The notes beneath the pieces were generated by a model that was given only the letters and a program-made list of their open reading frames with translations, was not told the origin of the DNA and ran no database searches. 45,802 nucleotides of DNA from a virus. The stretch lies in IMG/VR virus record IMGVR_UViG_3300026484_000025, positions 1 through 45,802 of that record; one strand, 5' to 3'. The position numbers and the translations under genes were made by a program. The first letter of the stretch is position 1, and each line of letters starts with the position of its first letter. Shown one piece after another: positions 32,691 to 40,734 of this stretch.

Positions 32691-35145
32691 AACTTATTAT
32701 GTACTGACTATCATAGACTTCTTCAAGGTCTAAGTCTCCTACATATGGTATTTCTACCTCCCCCTCAGGGTCTAACTCTTCAGCAAAGAGTTTAAGAGGG
32801 TCTGCCTTCATTACTTGAATAAAGCCTTCTTTATAACAATCTCTCACATTCTCCCCCTCATTAGGATGCACAAGGAAACAATCATGTATAGTTCCAATGT
32901 CTGCCCCAATATGGTCTACTACATACATAAGTATTGTAGCATCTATAGAGTGTATATAGTTTGCTGCTATACTACTTAACTGCTTCTGTCTCTTTACTTC
33001 ATCAGTAAACTCATGTATTGATAGTGTCCCTAATACTGTCTGTACTCTCACCATGTTTGCTTTGTATACTGCTTGAAATACAGGTATATTATAGATAGGA
33101 GTATGCCATAGAGCAGGTTTAGTCAGTAGTCTTGCGACATCCTTGAGGTACTCCTGCCCTGCCCTAGCTCCTTTAACTATATCAAATATACTTTCATGGG
33201 TTAGAGTTGTCCATAGATAGTTTACTACCCACTCATCCCCCTTCCAGAAAGCTTTACCTGCCAACTTCATATCATCCATAACACCCCAATTCTGAAGCTT
33301 CATCCCTCTTAAGGATACACTATAAGGTACAGTCATTACATTCCTCTTAGTCATACTCCTAGTGAAGTTCCCCTTCATACTATCAGCTTCTACCTTAGTT
33401 GTTACTACTCTTTCTAGTCCTTCTTTATCGGTGAAGGTAATATATGGTGGGTAGTTAATGTCTGAGAGTCTCTTCTCTACTCCATTAGCTACCTCAGCAT
33501 ATAAATCACTTCTTGTATTTCCTATAACACAAGTACTTCTTGCACCTGTCTTGTCTCTTAATAGTCCACTATACATCTGTACTCCAGAATTCACTGCATC
33601 TAATTGAATAGGTAAGTGGACCTTCCTTCCTTGTACATAGTCCTGTAGAGCCATACAAGCTGCTAGAAACTCATAAGGGGAGTCTGCTCCTGTCCAGTAT
33701 GCTAAGTTACCCATAGGGTCTTCAGCAGCTTCTAGCATAGCCTCTCTGTTCTCTTCAGCCCACTGAATTCTATTAGGGAACTCTTCTTTATCTAGCCCAT
33801 AAGTATTTGCACTATGTACCTTCAACCAATAAGTCCCTTTGTCATTTAAGTAATGACCATCAGCAAACTCTAGCATTGCTTTTACATATCCTTTACTCTG
33901 TGGGTTATAGAAGTCTGTTATAGGATATACTCTTCCTCTATAATCTAGTTGATACACATAATAGAACCTATCAAAATCCTTCATCTTATCTACTACACCC
34001 ATTGTCATTAGGTACTGTAATCTTCTTCCTTGCTCTCCATCTAAGCCAATCTTAATCTTCTCTCTCTTTCTATTCCAGATAGCCCAAGTCTTTTTCTCTT
34101 CCTCTGTGGGATTTTCTGGGTAATTTCCGAAACCATCAATTAAATCCTCTACCTTAGTAGGAGTAGAGGTAGGAATATCGCCATATAGCCTAGGCAATGT
34201 TGGGGGACTTCTAGGGTCTACCATATTATACTTGTACATATGTTGCACTATCTCTACAATCCTACTATTGTTTCTCCAAGCTGTCTTTTGAAGTTTGTTA
34301 ATAGTTCTTCTTATTTTAGATGTATCCTCCTGTTTCATTCTGTCCTTAACCTTACTTAGTCTAATCTTCAATAAACTATATTTAACTGTAAGGTACCCTC
34401 CATCTTCAGATGTAGTCCAATCCCTAGGAGGCACTACCATAGGAGGATATAAGGCTAATGTGGGCTTAATGTAATACATATTAGTTAATACTTCCATTAC
34501 TTCTTCAGTAAAAGATACAAATAATGTTGCATACCTATCTATTCCTTTTCTCCATCTTCTCTGCTTAAGTATAAGATTAGTACCACTTGCTAATACTAAG
34601 TCTAGTAGCAATGCACCTGCCTTTACATCCTCTGCTGCTGTAGCTTTACTCTCTACATCTTTAAAGGAGGCTAAGTGTTTATCTATAAGTTCTTGTTTTC
34701 TCTTAGCTGATGCTCTCCTATACTCACTACCTAAGTAGGCTATAAGTTTAGGATTAGTCTCCTCAGCATGTTTAAATGTCTGTAATACCCTTAAATTCTG
34801 TACTATGTACTTAGATAATGTAGTAGCTTTAACCATATTACTTCTCTGAGCTACTTTCTTAGTTAATGATTGTAGTATAACATAGGCTAAGATACCTGCA
34901 TCATCACATAAGTACTTAACATACCTTTGTGTCTTTCCTGTATGACCTTTGTACTCTGTATCTAAGTACTCTTGTATCTTATCTCTGATAGGTACAAAAT
35001 ACACTTTCATTAGAGAATTACCATACTTTGTCTCATCAAATCTACCTTGTTCAATAGCCTTAGTTAGATTAATATATTCCTTTCTTTGTAGTGCATCTTT
35101 TGCCTCCTGCTCAAACTCTTTCTGTCTCTCTACTAGGTCAATCAT
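32689..35145 (-). CDS. Single-subunit DNA-dependent RNA polymerase, T7 gp1-like
   Basis: An 818-residue polymerase (T7: 883). Motifs: YQLDYRGRVYPITDFYNPQ; motif A PIQLDAVNSGVQMYSG (about 515) with the catalytic Asp; motif B RSMTKRNVMTVPYSVS (about 598), which has the Arg, Lys and Tyr of the O-helix; motif C HDCFLVHPNEG (about 754). It reads the four TACGACT-type promoters. Its ATG overlaps the end of the small gene at 35142 through the island's shared GGAGGT junction. It belongs to the operon behind promoter 40692, which would allow self-activation. Confidence 0.96.
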   Translation of the reverse strand: MIDLVERQKEFEQEAKDALQRKEYINLTKAIEQGRFDETKYGNSLMKVYFVPIRDKIQEYLDTEYKGHTGKTQRYVKYLCDDAGILAYVILQSLTKKVAQRSNMVKATTLSKYIVQNLRVLQTFKHAEETNPKLIAYLGSEYRRASAKRKQELIDKHLASFKDVESKATAAEDVKAGALLLDLVLASGTNLILKQRRWRKGIDRYATLFVSFTEEVMEVLTNMYYIKPTLALYPPMVVPPRDWTTSEDGGYLTVKYSLLKIRLSKVKDRMKQEDTSKIRRTINKLQKTAWRNNSRIVEIVQHMYKYNMVDPRSPPTLPRLYGDIPTSTPTKVEDLIDGFGNYPENPTEEEKKTWAIWNRKREKIKIGLDGEQGRRLQYLMTMGVVDKMKDFDRFYYVYQLDYRGRVYPITDFYNPQSKGYVKAMLEFADGHYLNDKGTYWLKVHSANTYGLDKEEFPNRIQWAEENREAMLEAAEDPMGNLAYWTGADSPYEFLAACMALQDYVQGRKVHLPIQLDAVNSGVQMYSGLLRDKTGARSTCVIGNTRSDLYAEVANGVEKRLSDINYPPYITFTDKEGLERVVTTKVEADSMKGNFTRSMTKRNVMTVPYSVSLRGMKLQNWGVMDDMKLAGKAFWKGDEWVVNYLWTTLTHESIFDIVKGARAGQEYLKDVARLLTKPALWHTPIYNIPVFQAVYKANMVRVQTVLGTLSIHEFTDEVKRQKQLSSIAANYIHSIDATILMYVVDHIGADIGTIHDCFLVHPNEGENVRDCYKEGFIQVMKADPLKLFAEELDPEGEVEIPYVGDLDLEEVYDSQYIIS

Positions 35146-35372
35146 ATAAGCCTACCTCCTATAAGAGAATTAGGGCGAGCTAACTGTACCCAATAAGAGA
35201 AGTGCCAATTAGCCTCAGCAAATTTTAAGTTCTCTCCAACAATATACCTCTCAATCTCAGCTATAGTGTATATCTTTCCAAATACACCTGTACTACCATT
35301 ATCATCTAATTGTTGTTGTGATACTTTCCTTTTTATAAGTTTTACTTTATCTCCTACTTTAAACTTTCTCAT
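35142..35372 (-). CDS. 76-residue SH3-like small protein, tail IGGRLI
   Basis: The protein begins MRKFKVGDKVKLIKRK, which suggests a small beta-barrel (SH3/KOW-like), and ends SLIGGRLI. I choose ATG 35372, which overlaps the TAA of the amidotransferase gene (TAATG) with GGAG ten bases upstream, over ATG 35387. The last codons (ATA GGA GGT) form the ribosome site of the RNA polymerase gene. Unknown function. Confidence 0.65.
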   Translation of the reverse strand: MRKFKVGDKVKLIKRKVSQQQLDDNGSTGVFGKIYTIAEIERYIVGENLKFAEANWHFSYWVQLARPNSLIGGRLI

Positions 35373-36361
35373 TAGATTGTTCTCCATTCTCCAATTAAGG
35401 TATGTTCAGCCATGTAATTAGGGGCAATATGTGTCTTAGTGTATACTATTACTTCTTCAGAAGATAAGTCATCAGAGTAATTAACTGTAATACTTTGTTT
35501 AGTGTAATGATATGGGTATCCCTCTAAGTTATCTAGTCTGTTTAGTTCTTCATCTGATACAACATATACTTCACCTAAAATATGGAACCCCTTCTCATTC
35601 TCTTCAAGTAGGTAAGGAAATGCTGCACCTTTACCAATCATTGCCCATCTTTCTTGTGTCCTAGCTTTTCCAAGAAATGTAGCCCCTTCAAGAAGTTTAC
35701 TGTTACCGTAGCCTCTCTTAAGTGTACCATAAACAAATACTTTATGTTTCTTTTCTAAGGTTTTATGAGTGCTTACTTTCTTAGGCATCTGATATGTGGT
35801 CTTCTTAGGAGGACACTTCCCTGCTCTACACCACCCCTCATCTTTAAGGTGGTAGTCATTGCTGTACCAAGCCCCATCTTCTTTAGATGTAATACCTAGG
35901 TACTCATTCATAATAGTTATACTCCCATTGTCTTCAAAGAATACTAATCTATTAATCCTATCATCAATGTAAGGCTTAATAAGAGGGGCTATGTCCTCAA
36001 TAAATTTATAATCACATAAGCTAATTGTATCAGCTAACTCTTGACTGTCTGATTTCTTAGAACCACCTAGTCCAAACATAGTGCCATTATGAAACATAAC
36101 ACCACTTGGCACATCAAAAGGATGTATGTTATTATAGTCCTTAGCACCTCTTGTAGCAAATCTTAGGTGTGCCACTAGGGTGTGTTGCTCTAAAGAGGAT
36201 ACAACCCCCTTAAATTGATTGTAGTTGAATGTTTTATAGGTCTTTACAAGCCCATCTTCATACCAAGCTACACCATACCCATCACTATTATGTTTCTGAG
36301 CCTTATCCATTGCCTTAAAGTTTACTTGTTTCCCTGCTTGTTTTACTAACATCCAACACAT
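35372..36361 (-). CDS. Class II glutamine amidotransferase fused to gamma-glutamylcyclotransferase
   Basis: A 329-residue two-domain protein. Residues 1-170: Ntn-hydrolase GATase II, with Cys2 as N-terminal nucleophile after Met removal, HNSDGYGVAWYEDG, LVAHLRFATRG and FHNGTMFG. Residues about 205-329: GGCT/AIG2-like domain with VYGTLKRG and RLDNLEGYP, including the catalytic Glu. The first domain releases ammonia or transfers a glutamyl amide group; the second cyclises gamma-glutamyl amines. Together with the ATP-grasp and amidoligase genes this matches the phage amidoligase systems described by comparative genomics. Confidence 0.85.
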   Translation of the reverse strand: MCWMLVKQAGKQVNFKAMDKAQKHNSDGYGVAWYEDGLVKTYKTFNYNQFKGVVSSLEQHTLVAHLRFATRGAKDYNNIHPFDVPSGVMFHNGTMFGLGGSKKSDSQELADTISLCDYKFIEDIAPLIKPYIDDRINRLVFFEDNGSITIMNEYLGITSKEDGAWYSNDYHLKDEGWCRAGKCPPKKTTYQMPKKVSTHKTLEKKHKVFVYGTLKRGYGNSKLLEGATFLGKARTQERWAMIGKGAAFPYLLEENEKGFHILGEVYVVSDEELNRLDNLEGYPYHYTKQSITVNYSDDLSSEEVIVYTKTHIAPNYMAEHTLIGEWRTI

Positions 36362-36372
36362 ATTATGTTCTC

Positions 36373-36600
36373 CTATTTTTCTATTAAAATCTTAAACCAG
36401 TCATCAACATCTCTGTCATACTGCATACAAAAGTTATCTACTGCTACACCTAAATCGCTAACTGTATCTCCAAACTCATCCACCAAAGCATCATAAAAGA
36501 AATCATCATCATTTCTCATCTTAATCTCTATCTGTGCATCTCTCCAATTATCTTCCATAATCTCTCTTCTAAGAGTATCTCTGTCCAATTGTGTAATCAT
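36373..36600 (-). CDS. 75-residue acidic hypothetical protein
   Basis: An acidic, helical protein (MITQLDRDTLRREIMEDNWRD in parts, many Asp) that lacks the GGKLL tail of its neighbours. It is preceded by the shared junction at 36597 and followed after 11 bases by the amidotransferase gene with TAGGAG. No family recognised. Confidence 0.6.
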   Translation of the reverse strand: MITQLDRDTLRREIMEDNWRDAQIEIKMRNDDDFFYDALVDEFGDTVSDLGVAVDNFCMQYDRDVDDWFKILIEK

Positions 36601-36797
36601 AATAGTTTACCTCCTGTTGTATTACTCATATGTGCTTCTACTGTAAGCATATTCTTTTCACCTATAATGTGGGAAAGTCTAAGCCCTGTATCAGTCCTAA
36701 AGTACTCTCCTACTACTAGATATCTTCTACCTTTAGTAAAGTGCCTAGGATATTCTTCATAGGCATACTCAGTTGGAGTTACATATACCTTCCTCAT
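36597..36797 (-). CDS. 66-residue small protein, tail TGGKLL
   Basis: Starts MRKVYVTPTEYAYEEYPRHF and has a KGRRYLVVGEYFRTDTGLRLSHII pattern of short beta strands, as in small SH3-like phage proteins. It ends SNTTGGKLL, with the ribosome site of the next gene encoded in the tail. Both ends use four-base ATGA overlaps. Confidence 0.65.
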   Translation of the reverse strand: MRKVYVTPTEYAYEEYPRHFTKGRRYLVVGEYFRTDTGLRLSHIIGEKNMLTVEAHMSNTTGGKLL

Positions 36798-36964
36798 AAC
36801 AATCTTCCTCCTACTTTATTTGTATAGAGAGGTTCACAATTACAAGCAAGAACATCATTATTAATTACTGTATACTGATGTTCATCAAACCAAAAATCAG
36901 GATGATCCATAAGTACTGTTGTTATAAGCCCCTCATATTTTCCATATGTAACCCTAACTTTCAT
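36794..36964 (-). CDS. 56-residue small protein, tail VGGRLL
   Basis: The frame starts at ATG 36964, overlapping the TGA of the upstream gene, and ends at TGA 36796-36794, overlapping the next ATG. The peptide begins MKVRVTYGKYEGLIT and ends NKVGGRLL. Beta-rich with two Cys (ACNCEP). It fills an otherwise empty 160-base gap exactly and uses the shared GGAGG junction at both ends. Confidence 0.7.
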   Translation of the reverse strand: MKVRVTYGKYEGLITTVLMDHPDFWFDEHQYTVINNDVLACNCEPLYTNKVGGRLL

Positions 36965-37209
36965 AGTAGCTTGCCTCCTACTATGTTTCTTTCATTTATG
37001 TAGAAGTAGTAATCCTTAATGCAACTAATACCTGTCCTTTCTCCTAAGTCATCAATAAAAGAACCATTTGATAGTACATATGTCTTATCAACTCTTGTGG
37101 TTCCCTCCTGGTTATTTCTTAGTACTCTAAAGCTTATATCTTTATACACATAAGCACCTCTATTACCAAACTTATCTCTACAATAAGAATATAGATTACA
37201 ACTTTTCAC
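36961..37209 (-). CDS. 82-residue small protein, GTG start, tail VGGKLL
   Basis: The start is GTG at 37209: the previous junction reads GGAGGCAAATTGTTGTGA, so here the overlapping start is GTG rather than ATG. The protein is basic and beta-rich (YCRDKFGNRGAYVYKDISF) and ends ERNIVGGKLL. Unknown function. Confidence 0.65.
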   Translation of the reverse strand: MKSCNLYSYCRDKFGNRGAYVYKDISFRVLRNNQEGTTRVDKTYVLSNGSFIDDLGERTGISCIKDYYFYINERNIVGGKLL

Positions 37210-37421
37210 AACAATTTGCCTCCTATTGTATTATGTAAAATGGCTGTATCTCTTTTCTCTATTAGATAATATGGTGCACCATCTACTATCTCATAGCAAG
37301 GTATACTACCACCACCACCCCTTAGTGTATCTCCTGTCCCTTGTACAGAAAGTATTGTACCTTTAAGTATCCCACTGCAACATTTAGGATTATTTACTAT
37401 AACTTTTACCTTAATTATCAT
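37206..37421 (-). CDS. 71-residue small protein, tail IGGKLL
   Basis: Starts MIIKVKVIVNNPKCCSG, contains KGTILSVQGTGDTLRGGGG and a strand YEIVDGAPYYLIEKR, and ends HNTIGGKLL. The pattern fits a small beta-barrel with a Gly-rich loop. It overlaps the ATP-grasp stop (ATGA) and the next gene's GTG. Confidence 0.65.
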   Translation of the reverse strand: MIIKVKVIVNNPKCCSGILKGTILSVQGTGDTLRGGGGSIPCYEIVDGAPYYLIEKRDTAILHNTIGGKLL

Positions 37422-38146
37422 ATTAGTTCCTTAATAGCATTACCTACTAGCTCTAAAGTAGTTCCTTCTATACCAAATGCAGTGTTTACTTCTAATACAT
37501 AGAGCTTACCTTCTGCATCTTCAATTATATCTACAGCACCAAAGTCAAGACCAAGAGCATTAACAGCATCAATCCCAAGCTGACCACATAAAGGAGGTAC
37601 AGTAAAGTCATTCCTAGCAAAGATATAACCACTACTATGATTCCATACATGTTCTCCATAAGTTCCTTCATAATCATTTTTCCTTTTCTTCTTTTTGAAG
37701 TCTACTACTTTATCTCCTACTACAATAGCCCTGTACTCTGCTACCTTATTAATATACTCTACATATAGAGGGGCTGTAGGAAGCTCATCAGCAGTTCCAA
37801 CTACTATACCAATACCAGAGTGACCATGAAGGGTAGTTCGTGCCATATAGAGCTTCTCAGGGGCTAATCCTAGCTTGTGATGATAATAATTAGGTACATT
37901 GACTTCCATTTGTCTTAATCTAAGTAAGGTATCAAGTTTATTACTAGCCAACTGTACATTTTCTAGCTTGTTTATTTGTCTAGCATTACCTACATTACCC
38001 TTTCCATTCCCCCAGTTGATTACTGTATCTGTATTTTTACCTCTAAATTTAGAACCAGTGATTAATAATCTCTTAGCCCCAATGTATTTAGCTAACAATC
38101 TAGCTGATTTACTATGCCCATAAGCATTTACTCTTACTCTACTCAT
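37418..38146 (-). CDS. ATP-grasp ligase
   Basis: A 242-residue ATP-grasp protein. The N-terminal part has a Rossmann-like segment (SRVRVNAYGHSKSARLLAKYI) and NKLDTLLRLRQMEVNVPNYY. The ATP-binding region has LHGHSGIGIVVG and APLYVEYINKVAEYRAIVVG. The C-terminal metal-binding motif is LYVLEVNTAFGIEGTTLE (about 213-230), with the Glu and Asn that bind Mg-ATP. Enzymes of this fold form peptide-like bonds through acyl-phosphates. It overlaps its neighbours by four bases, between small GGKLL-tailed proteins. Confidence 0.88.
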   Translation of the reverse strand: MSRVRVNAYGHSKSARLLAKYIGAKRLLITGSKFRGKNTDTVINWGNGKGNVGNARQINKLENVQLASNKLDTLLRLRQMEVNVPNYYHHKLGLAPEKLYMARTTLHGHSGIGIVVGTADELPTAPLYVEYINKVAEYRAIVVGDKVVDFKKKKRKNDYEGTYGEHVWNHSSGYIFARNDFTVPPLCGQLGIDAVNALGLDFGAVDIIEDAEGKLYVLEVNTAFGIEGTTLELVGNAIKELI

Positions 38147-38367
38147 AACAATTTACCTCCTATTATATTATCTGTTGTTGTAACTATAGCATTAACTTCT
38201 AACCAATTATGTGTCCAAGAACTACACCCATGAAAAGAAGCACATGCAGTCTCATAATGAGTAGTCTCTTCTCCTCCATAGTGTCCTGAGTATGACTCTA
38301 CTATAGTGTATGTCTTAGATTTATCATCTTTTAACTGAAACTTTGTGCCTAGTGGATAACTCTTCAT
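38143..38367 (-). CDS. 74-residue small protein, tail IGGKLL
   Basis: Starts MKSYPLGTKFQLKDDKSKTY, has TIVESYSGHYGG and ASFHGCSSWTHNWLEV, a beta-barrel-like pattern with two Cys, and ends DNIIGGKLL. Four-base overlaps at both ends. The tail codes for the ribosome site of the ATP-grasp gene. Confidence 0.65.
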   Translation of the reverse strand: MKSYPLGTKFQLKDDKSKTYTIVESYSGHYGGEETTHYETACASFHGCSSWTHNWLEVNAIVTTTDNIIGGKLL

Positions 38368-38558
38368 AACAACCTACCTCCTATTGTATTTTGTTCTACT
38401 ATTCTCCAATGAGTACCTATATGATGAGCAGAGATATTTACTATACTCTTATCATCTCTACGGTAAGTAAAGTATGTATCATATATAATAGCTTTATATA
38501 CCTTACCTTTAGTGGAAAAGAGACCCTTAGTGACTCTCTTTAATAATACCTTTTTCAT
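38364..38558 (-). CDS. 64-residue small protein, tail IGGRLL
   Basis: Starts MKKVLLKRVTKGLFSTKGKVY and follows the common small SH3-like scheme (KGKVYKAIIYDTYFTYRRDD, WRIVEQ), ending NTIGGRLL. Its ribosome site TGGAGG overlaps the end of the amidoligase gene. Unknown function. Confidence 0.65.
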   Translation of the reverse strand: MKKVLLKRVTKGLFSTKGKVYKAIIYDTYFTYRRDDKSIVNISAHHIGTHWRIVEQNTIGGRLL

Positions 38559-38563
38559 ACTAC

Positions 38564-39973
38564 CTACACCTCCAAAGTGAGTTCTGTTATGCTTGTAATA
38601 TCTACAGAAGTGCTCTCTCTATAACCACTATCATCCTCAAAGTAAAAAGATATTCTATTTTCATCTAACACATAATGTTTTATCTTGACCCCAGTATACA
38701 GATGTATATCTGTCTTGATAGTTATAACATCTCCAAACTCTGAGAGAGTTAGCTTGCTTATGACCTTTTGTATGGTTTTTGGCTCTCTATAGGTAACTAC
38801 TGCTTCTTCAGCCTCTAGCTCATCTAGTGAGCCTACTACAGCTATAAGGTCAGCATACTTCTTAGATTTTTTAGTCATATATGCAAACCATCCTTTAGCA
38901 CTTACAGTAGTAGAGTGATATTTGGTATACTTAATAATACTCTCTAAGAACTGTACATAAGCTCTAAGATTTTGTGCCTTAGTAGTCCCCTTAAAAAATC
39001 TAGCTTCTACTGTAGGAGTATTCTGTTCATTAAGGAATAGGCTTCTACCTCTTCCCTCTGTCTTGGCATTCTTCTTACTATGTACTTTGCCTGTTGGTAG
39101 TAGTTGACAGTAATCAGTGAGGTCTCTACCTCCTACTTTAGTAGCTATCTTCTCCATCTTGTACATTAAGAAGTAGAAGAGTGAGTAATGTTTATCAGAT
39201 ACAAAAGCAGTTCTACTGATGTGTACATGACAGCCATTAGCATTGTGGTCTTCATAAGGCAGCACATTAAGTTGAGATAACCAACTATCTTTTCCCATTA
39301 ATGCAGAAAAGCTATGAGGCATAGACACCATCTCTACATTGTAGCCACTCCCTCTAATAGAGCTATCATCCTTAAGATATACACTATTACTATGCTTATA
39401 CATAAAGTCCCGTAGTAGTCGCTTATCAGTAGACATCTCTACCTCTAATCCATACCATACTGGTGTATCCTCGTCAGACTTTATTTGTGAACCAATAAAC
39501 TTGTAATCAGGTTTATAAGAGTAGTTATTTTTATGCACTGCCTTAGTTGCACAGGCTTCACATAGTTTATACTTTTTCTCTACTTTTACTGTAGCAATCT
39601 CACCACAAGAGCATAGAGGATGGTCTGATACATCACTAATGTGACCAGTCTTAGTATCTAAAAACTTAGTAGTAGTTACTTTGATGAGAGTAGTGTCAGG
39701 GTAATTTGAGGTGACTTTCAAACCCTCAATGTAGCCTATCCATTTGTAGTGTATAGGTAACTTCTCTCCAGTACCACACTGAATAATAAAAGCTACCTCA
39801 TTATCCTCTCCATAAGGTAGTACATCTACTACTTTAGAGTCTTTGAAGTTGTAGGTCTTAATGAGTCCAGCATTATATGCTATACCATCTAGTCCTGATC
39901 CCCCCTCCTCTACTTCATAACACATCTCTCTAATAGTTTTTTCTGCCTTTAGTTTAATACTATAACCTAACAT
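38564..39973 (-). CDS. Phage amidoligase (glutamine synthetase-like COOH-NH2 ligase)
   Basis: A 469-residue protein. The N-terminal part includes a zinc ribbon (CSCGEIATV...CEAC, about 120-142). The amidoligase core follows: WYGLEVEMSTDKRL (about 175), DDSSIRGSGYNVEMVSMP, NGCHVHISRTAF (about 246) and NTPTVEARFFKGT (about 325), the Glu/His residues that bind two metals and ATP in this family. It would join a carboxylate to an amine on an unidentified substrate. It starts inside the last codons of the 71-residue gene at 39967. Confidence 0.85.
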   Translation of the reverse strand: MLGYSIKLKAEKTIREMCYEVEEGGSGLDGIAYNAGLIKTYNFKDSKVVDVLPYGEDNEVAFIIQCGTGEKLPIHYKWIGYIEGLKVTSNYPDTTLIKVTTTKFLDTKTGHISDVSDHPLCSCGEIATVKVEKKYKLCEACATKAVHKNNYSYKPDYKFIGSQIKSDEDTPVWYGLEVEMSTDKRLLRDFMYKHSNSVYLKDDSSIRGSGYNVEMVSMPHSFSALMGKDSWLSQLNVLPYEDHNANGCHVHISRTAFVSDKHYSLFYFLMYKMEKIATKVGGRDLTDYCQLLPTGKVHSKKNAKTEGRGRSLFLNEQNTPTVEARFFKGTTKAQNLRAYVQFLESIIKYTKYHSTTVSAKGWFAYMTKKSKKYADLIAVVGSLDELEAEEAVVTYREPKTIQKVISKLTLSEFGDVITIKTDIHLYTGVKIKHYVLDENRISFYFEDDSGYRESTSVDITSITELTLEV

Positions 39974-40182
39974 AATTTACCTCCTATGGTATTCTTTTTT
40001 ACAACTTCTTCTACATAGCTTATGTCTATATTATAAGCATATTTAAATACACCTTCACTTAAGTTCTCTACTGCGCTACCTATAAATATATCATCATCAG
40101 ATAGGAGTTGTACCATAACTCTATCCTCTAACTTCCACTTTATGCCATAACATTCCTCCCCCTTATATGAGTACTTAGTCAT
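39967..40182 (-). CDS. 71-residue small protein, tail IGGKLC
   Basis: Starts MTKYSYKGEECYGIKWKLED, followed by RVMVQLLSDDDIFIG, and ends KNTIGGKLC. Here the tail reads through ATG TTA G of the amidoligase start and stops at TAG, a one-base variant of the usual junction. Unknown function. Confidence 0.65.
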   Translation of the reverse strand: MTKYSYKGEECYGIKWKLEDRVMVQLLSDDDIFIGSAVENLSEGVFKYAYNIDISYVEEVVKKNTIGGKLC

Positions 40183-40430
40183 ATTAATTTACCTCCTAAA
40201 TAGTTTATAAGTGTTATAGTGCTAAGAGTATACCAGTATTCATAATTACTATAACTATTACCTGTTTTCTTACACTTATAATCAAACTCAGGGCAAGTGG
40301 TGCCATCATTGTGTACTAAGGTAACTACTGCACCTTTTGGAAATGAGGTGTCTTCATTAAGTACCTTATACTTAGTTCCTACTTCTTCCTTAGGGTAACT
40401 CTTCCCTCTCTCAAACTTACTCTTACTCAT
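40179..40430 (-). CDS. 83-residue small protein, tail LGGKLI
   Basis: I choose ATG 40430 (MSKSKFERGKSYP), preceded by GGAGGATAGT, over the ATG at 40442 that lies in that ribosome site. The protein has TKYKVLNEDTSFPKGAVVTLVH, a small beta-barrel-like pattern, and two Cys. It ends NYLGGKLI with the shared junction. Head gene of the GGKLL series. Confidence 0.65.
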   Translation of the reverse strand: MSKSKFERGKSYPKEEVGTKYKVLNEDTSFPKGAVVTLVHNDGTTCPEFDYKCKKTGNSYSNYEYWYTLSTITLINYLGGKLI

Positions 40431-40449
40431 ACTATCCTCCATACTTATT

Positions 40450-40463
40450 TAGTGTATACACTA
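40450..40463. promoter_or_regulatory. Perfect 14-bp palindrome
   Basis: TAGTGTATACACTA is a perfect palindrome in the gap between the 45-residue gene and the amidoligase island. It could be a protein-binding operator or a short stem. No second copy was seen. Confidence 0.35.
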
Positions 40464-40515
40464 CCAATAGTTCATAGTACACCAAATACTAAATAGTAAG
40501 TGCTATCATGTAACA

Positions 40516-40653
40516 TTACTTACTTCTTCTGTATTTACTCTTACTATGCCCAGCATCAAGGTGTCCATATTCTCTACTTCTCTTTAGGTACTTAATATCA
40601 GTACCACTCATACCTTTAAACTCTCTACTTACTTTCTTGATTGTCTTACCCAT
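40516..40653 (-). CDS. 45-residue basic protein behind phage promoter
   Basis: The frame starts at ATG 40653 after AAGAGGAGAG and stops at TAA 40516. The peptide MGKTIKKVSREFKGMSGTD... ends KSKYRRSK and is strongly basic, so nucleic-acid binding is possible. It is the first gene after the promoter at 40692. Unknown family. Confidence 0.6.
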   Translation of the reverse strand: MGKTIKKVSREFKGMSGTDIKYLKRSREYGHLDAGHSKSKYRRSK

Positions 40654-40691
40654 TGTTATACTCTCCTCTTGTGTACCTAGTATTAATCCCT

Positions 40692-40718
40692 CGGTATTAG
40701 TTGTAGACTTCCTACATT
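40692..40718 (-). promoter_or_regulatory. Phage RNA polymerase promoter (amidoligase-RNAP operon)
   Basis: The minus strand reads AGGAAG then TCTACAACTAATACCGAGG. It differs from the other three copies by A for G inside the TACGACT core, which may weaken it. It is about 40 bases upstream of the 45-residue gene and heads the operon that includes the RNA polymerase itself. Confidence 0.75.
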
Positions 40719-40734
40719 ACCCTATAATTGTGCT

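Larger units (their letters stand above)
35142..40201 (-). repeat. Nine dispersed junction repeats encoding (I/V)GG(K/R)L(L/I)
   Basis: At nine gene junctions the minus strand reads close to ATAGGAGGTAAATTGTTATG. Positions: 35142, 36597, 36794, 36961, 37206, 38143, 38364, 39967, 40179. The same bases are the upstream gene's last codons, the ribosome site, and the overlapping stop/start of the next gene. The upstream bases AATAC(A/C)ATA are also often kept. Junctions elsewhere in the genome use other sequences. Confidence 0.85.

Noticed and set aside
40431-40442. ATG 40442 as the start of the first GGKLL-tailed gene
   Set aside because: This ATG lies in the GGAGG ribosome site of the ATG at 40430, which has better spacing.
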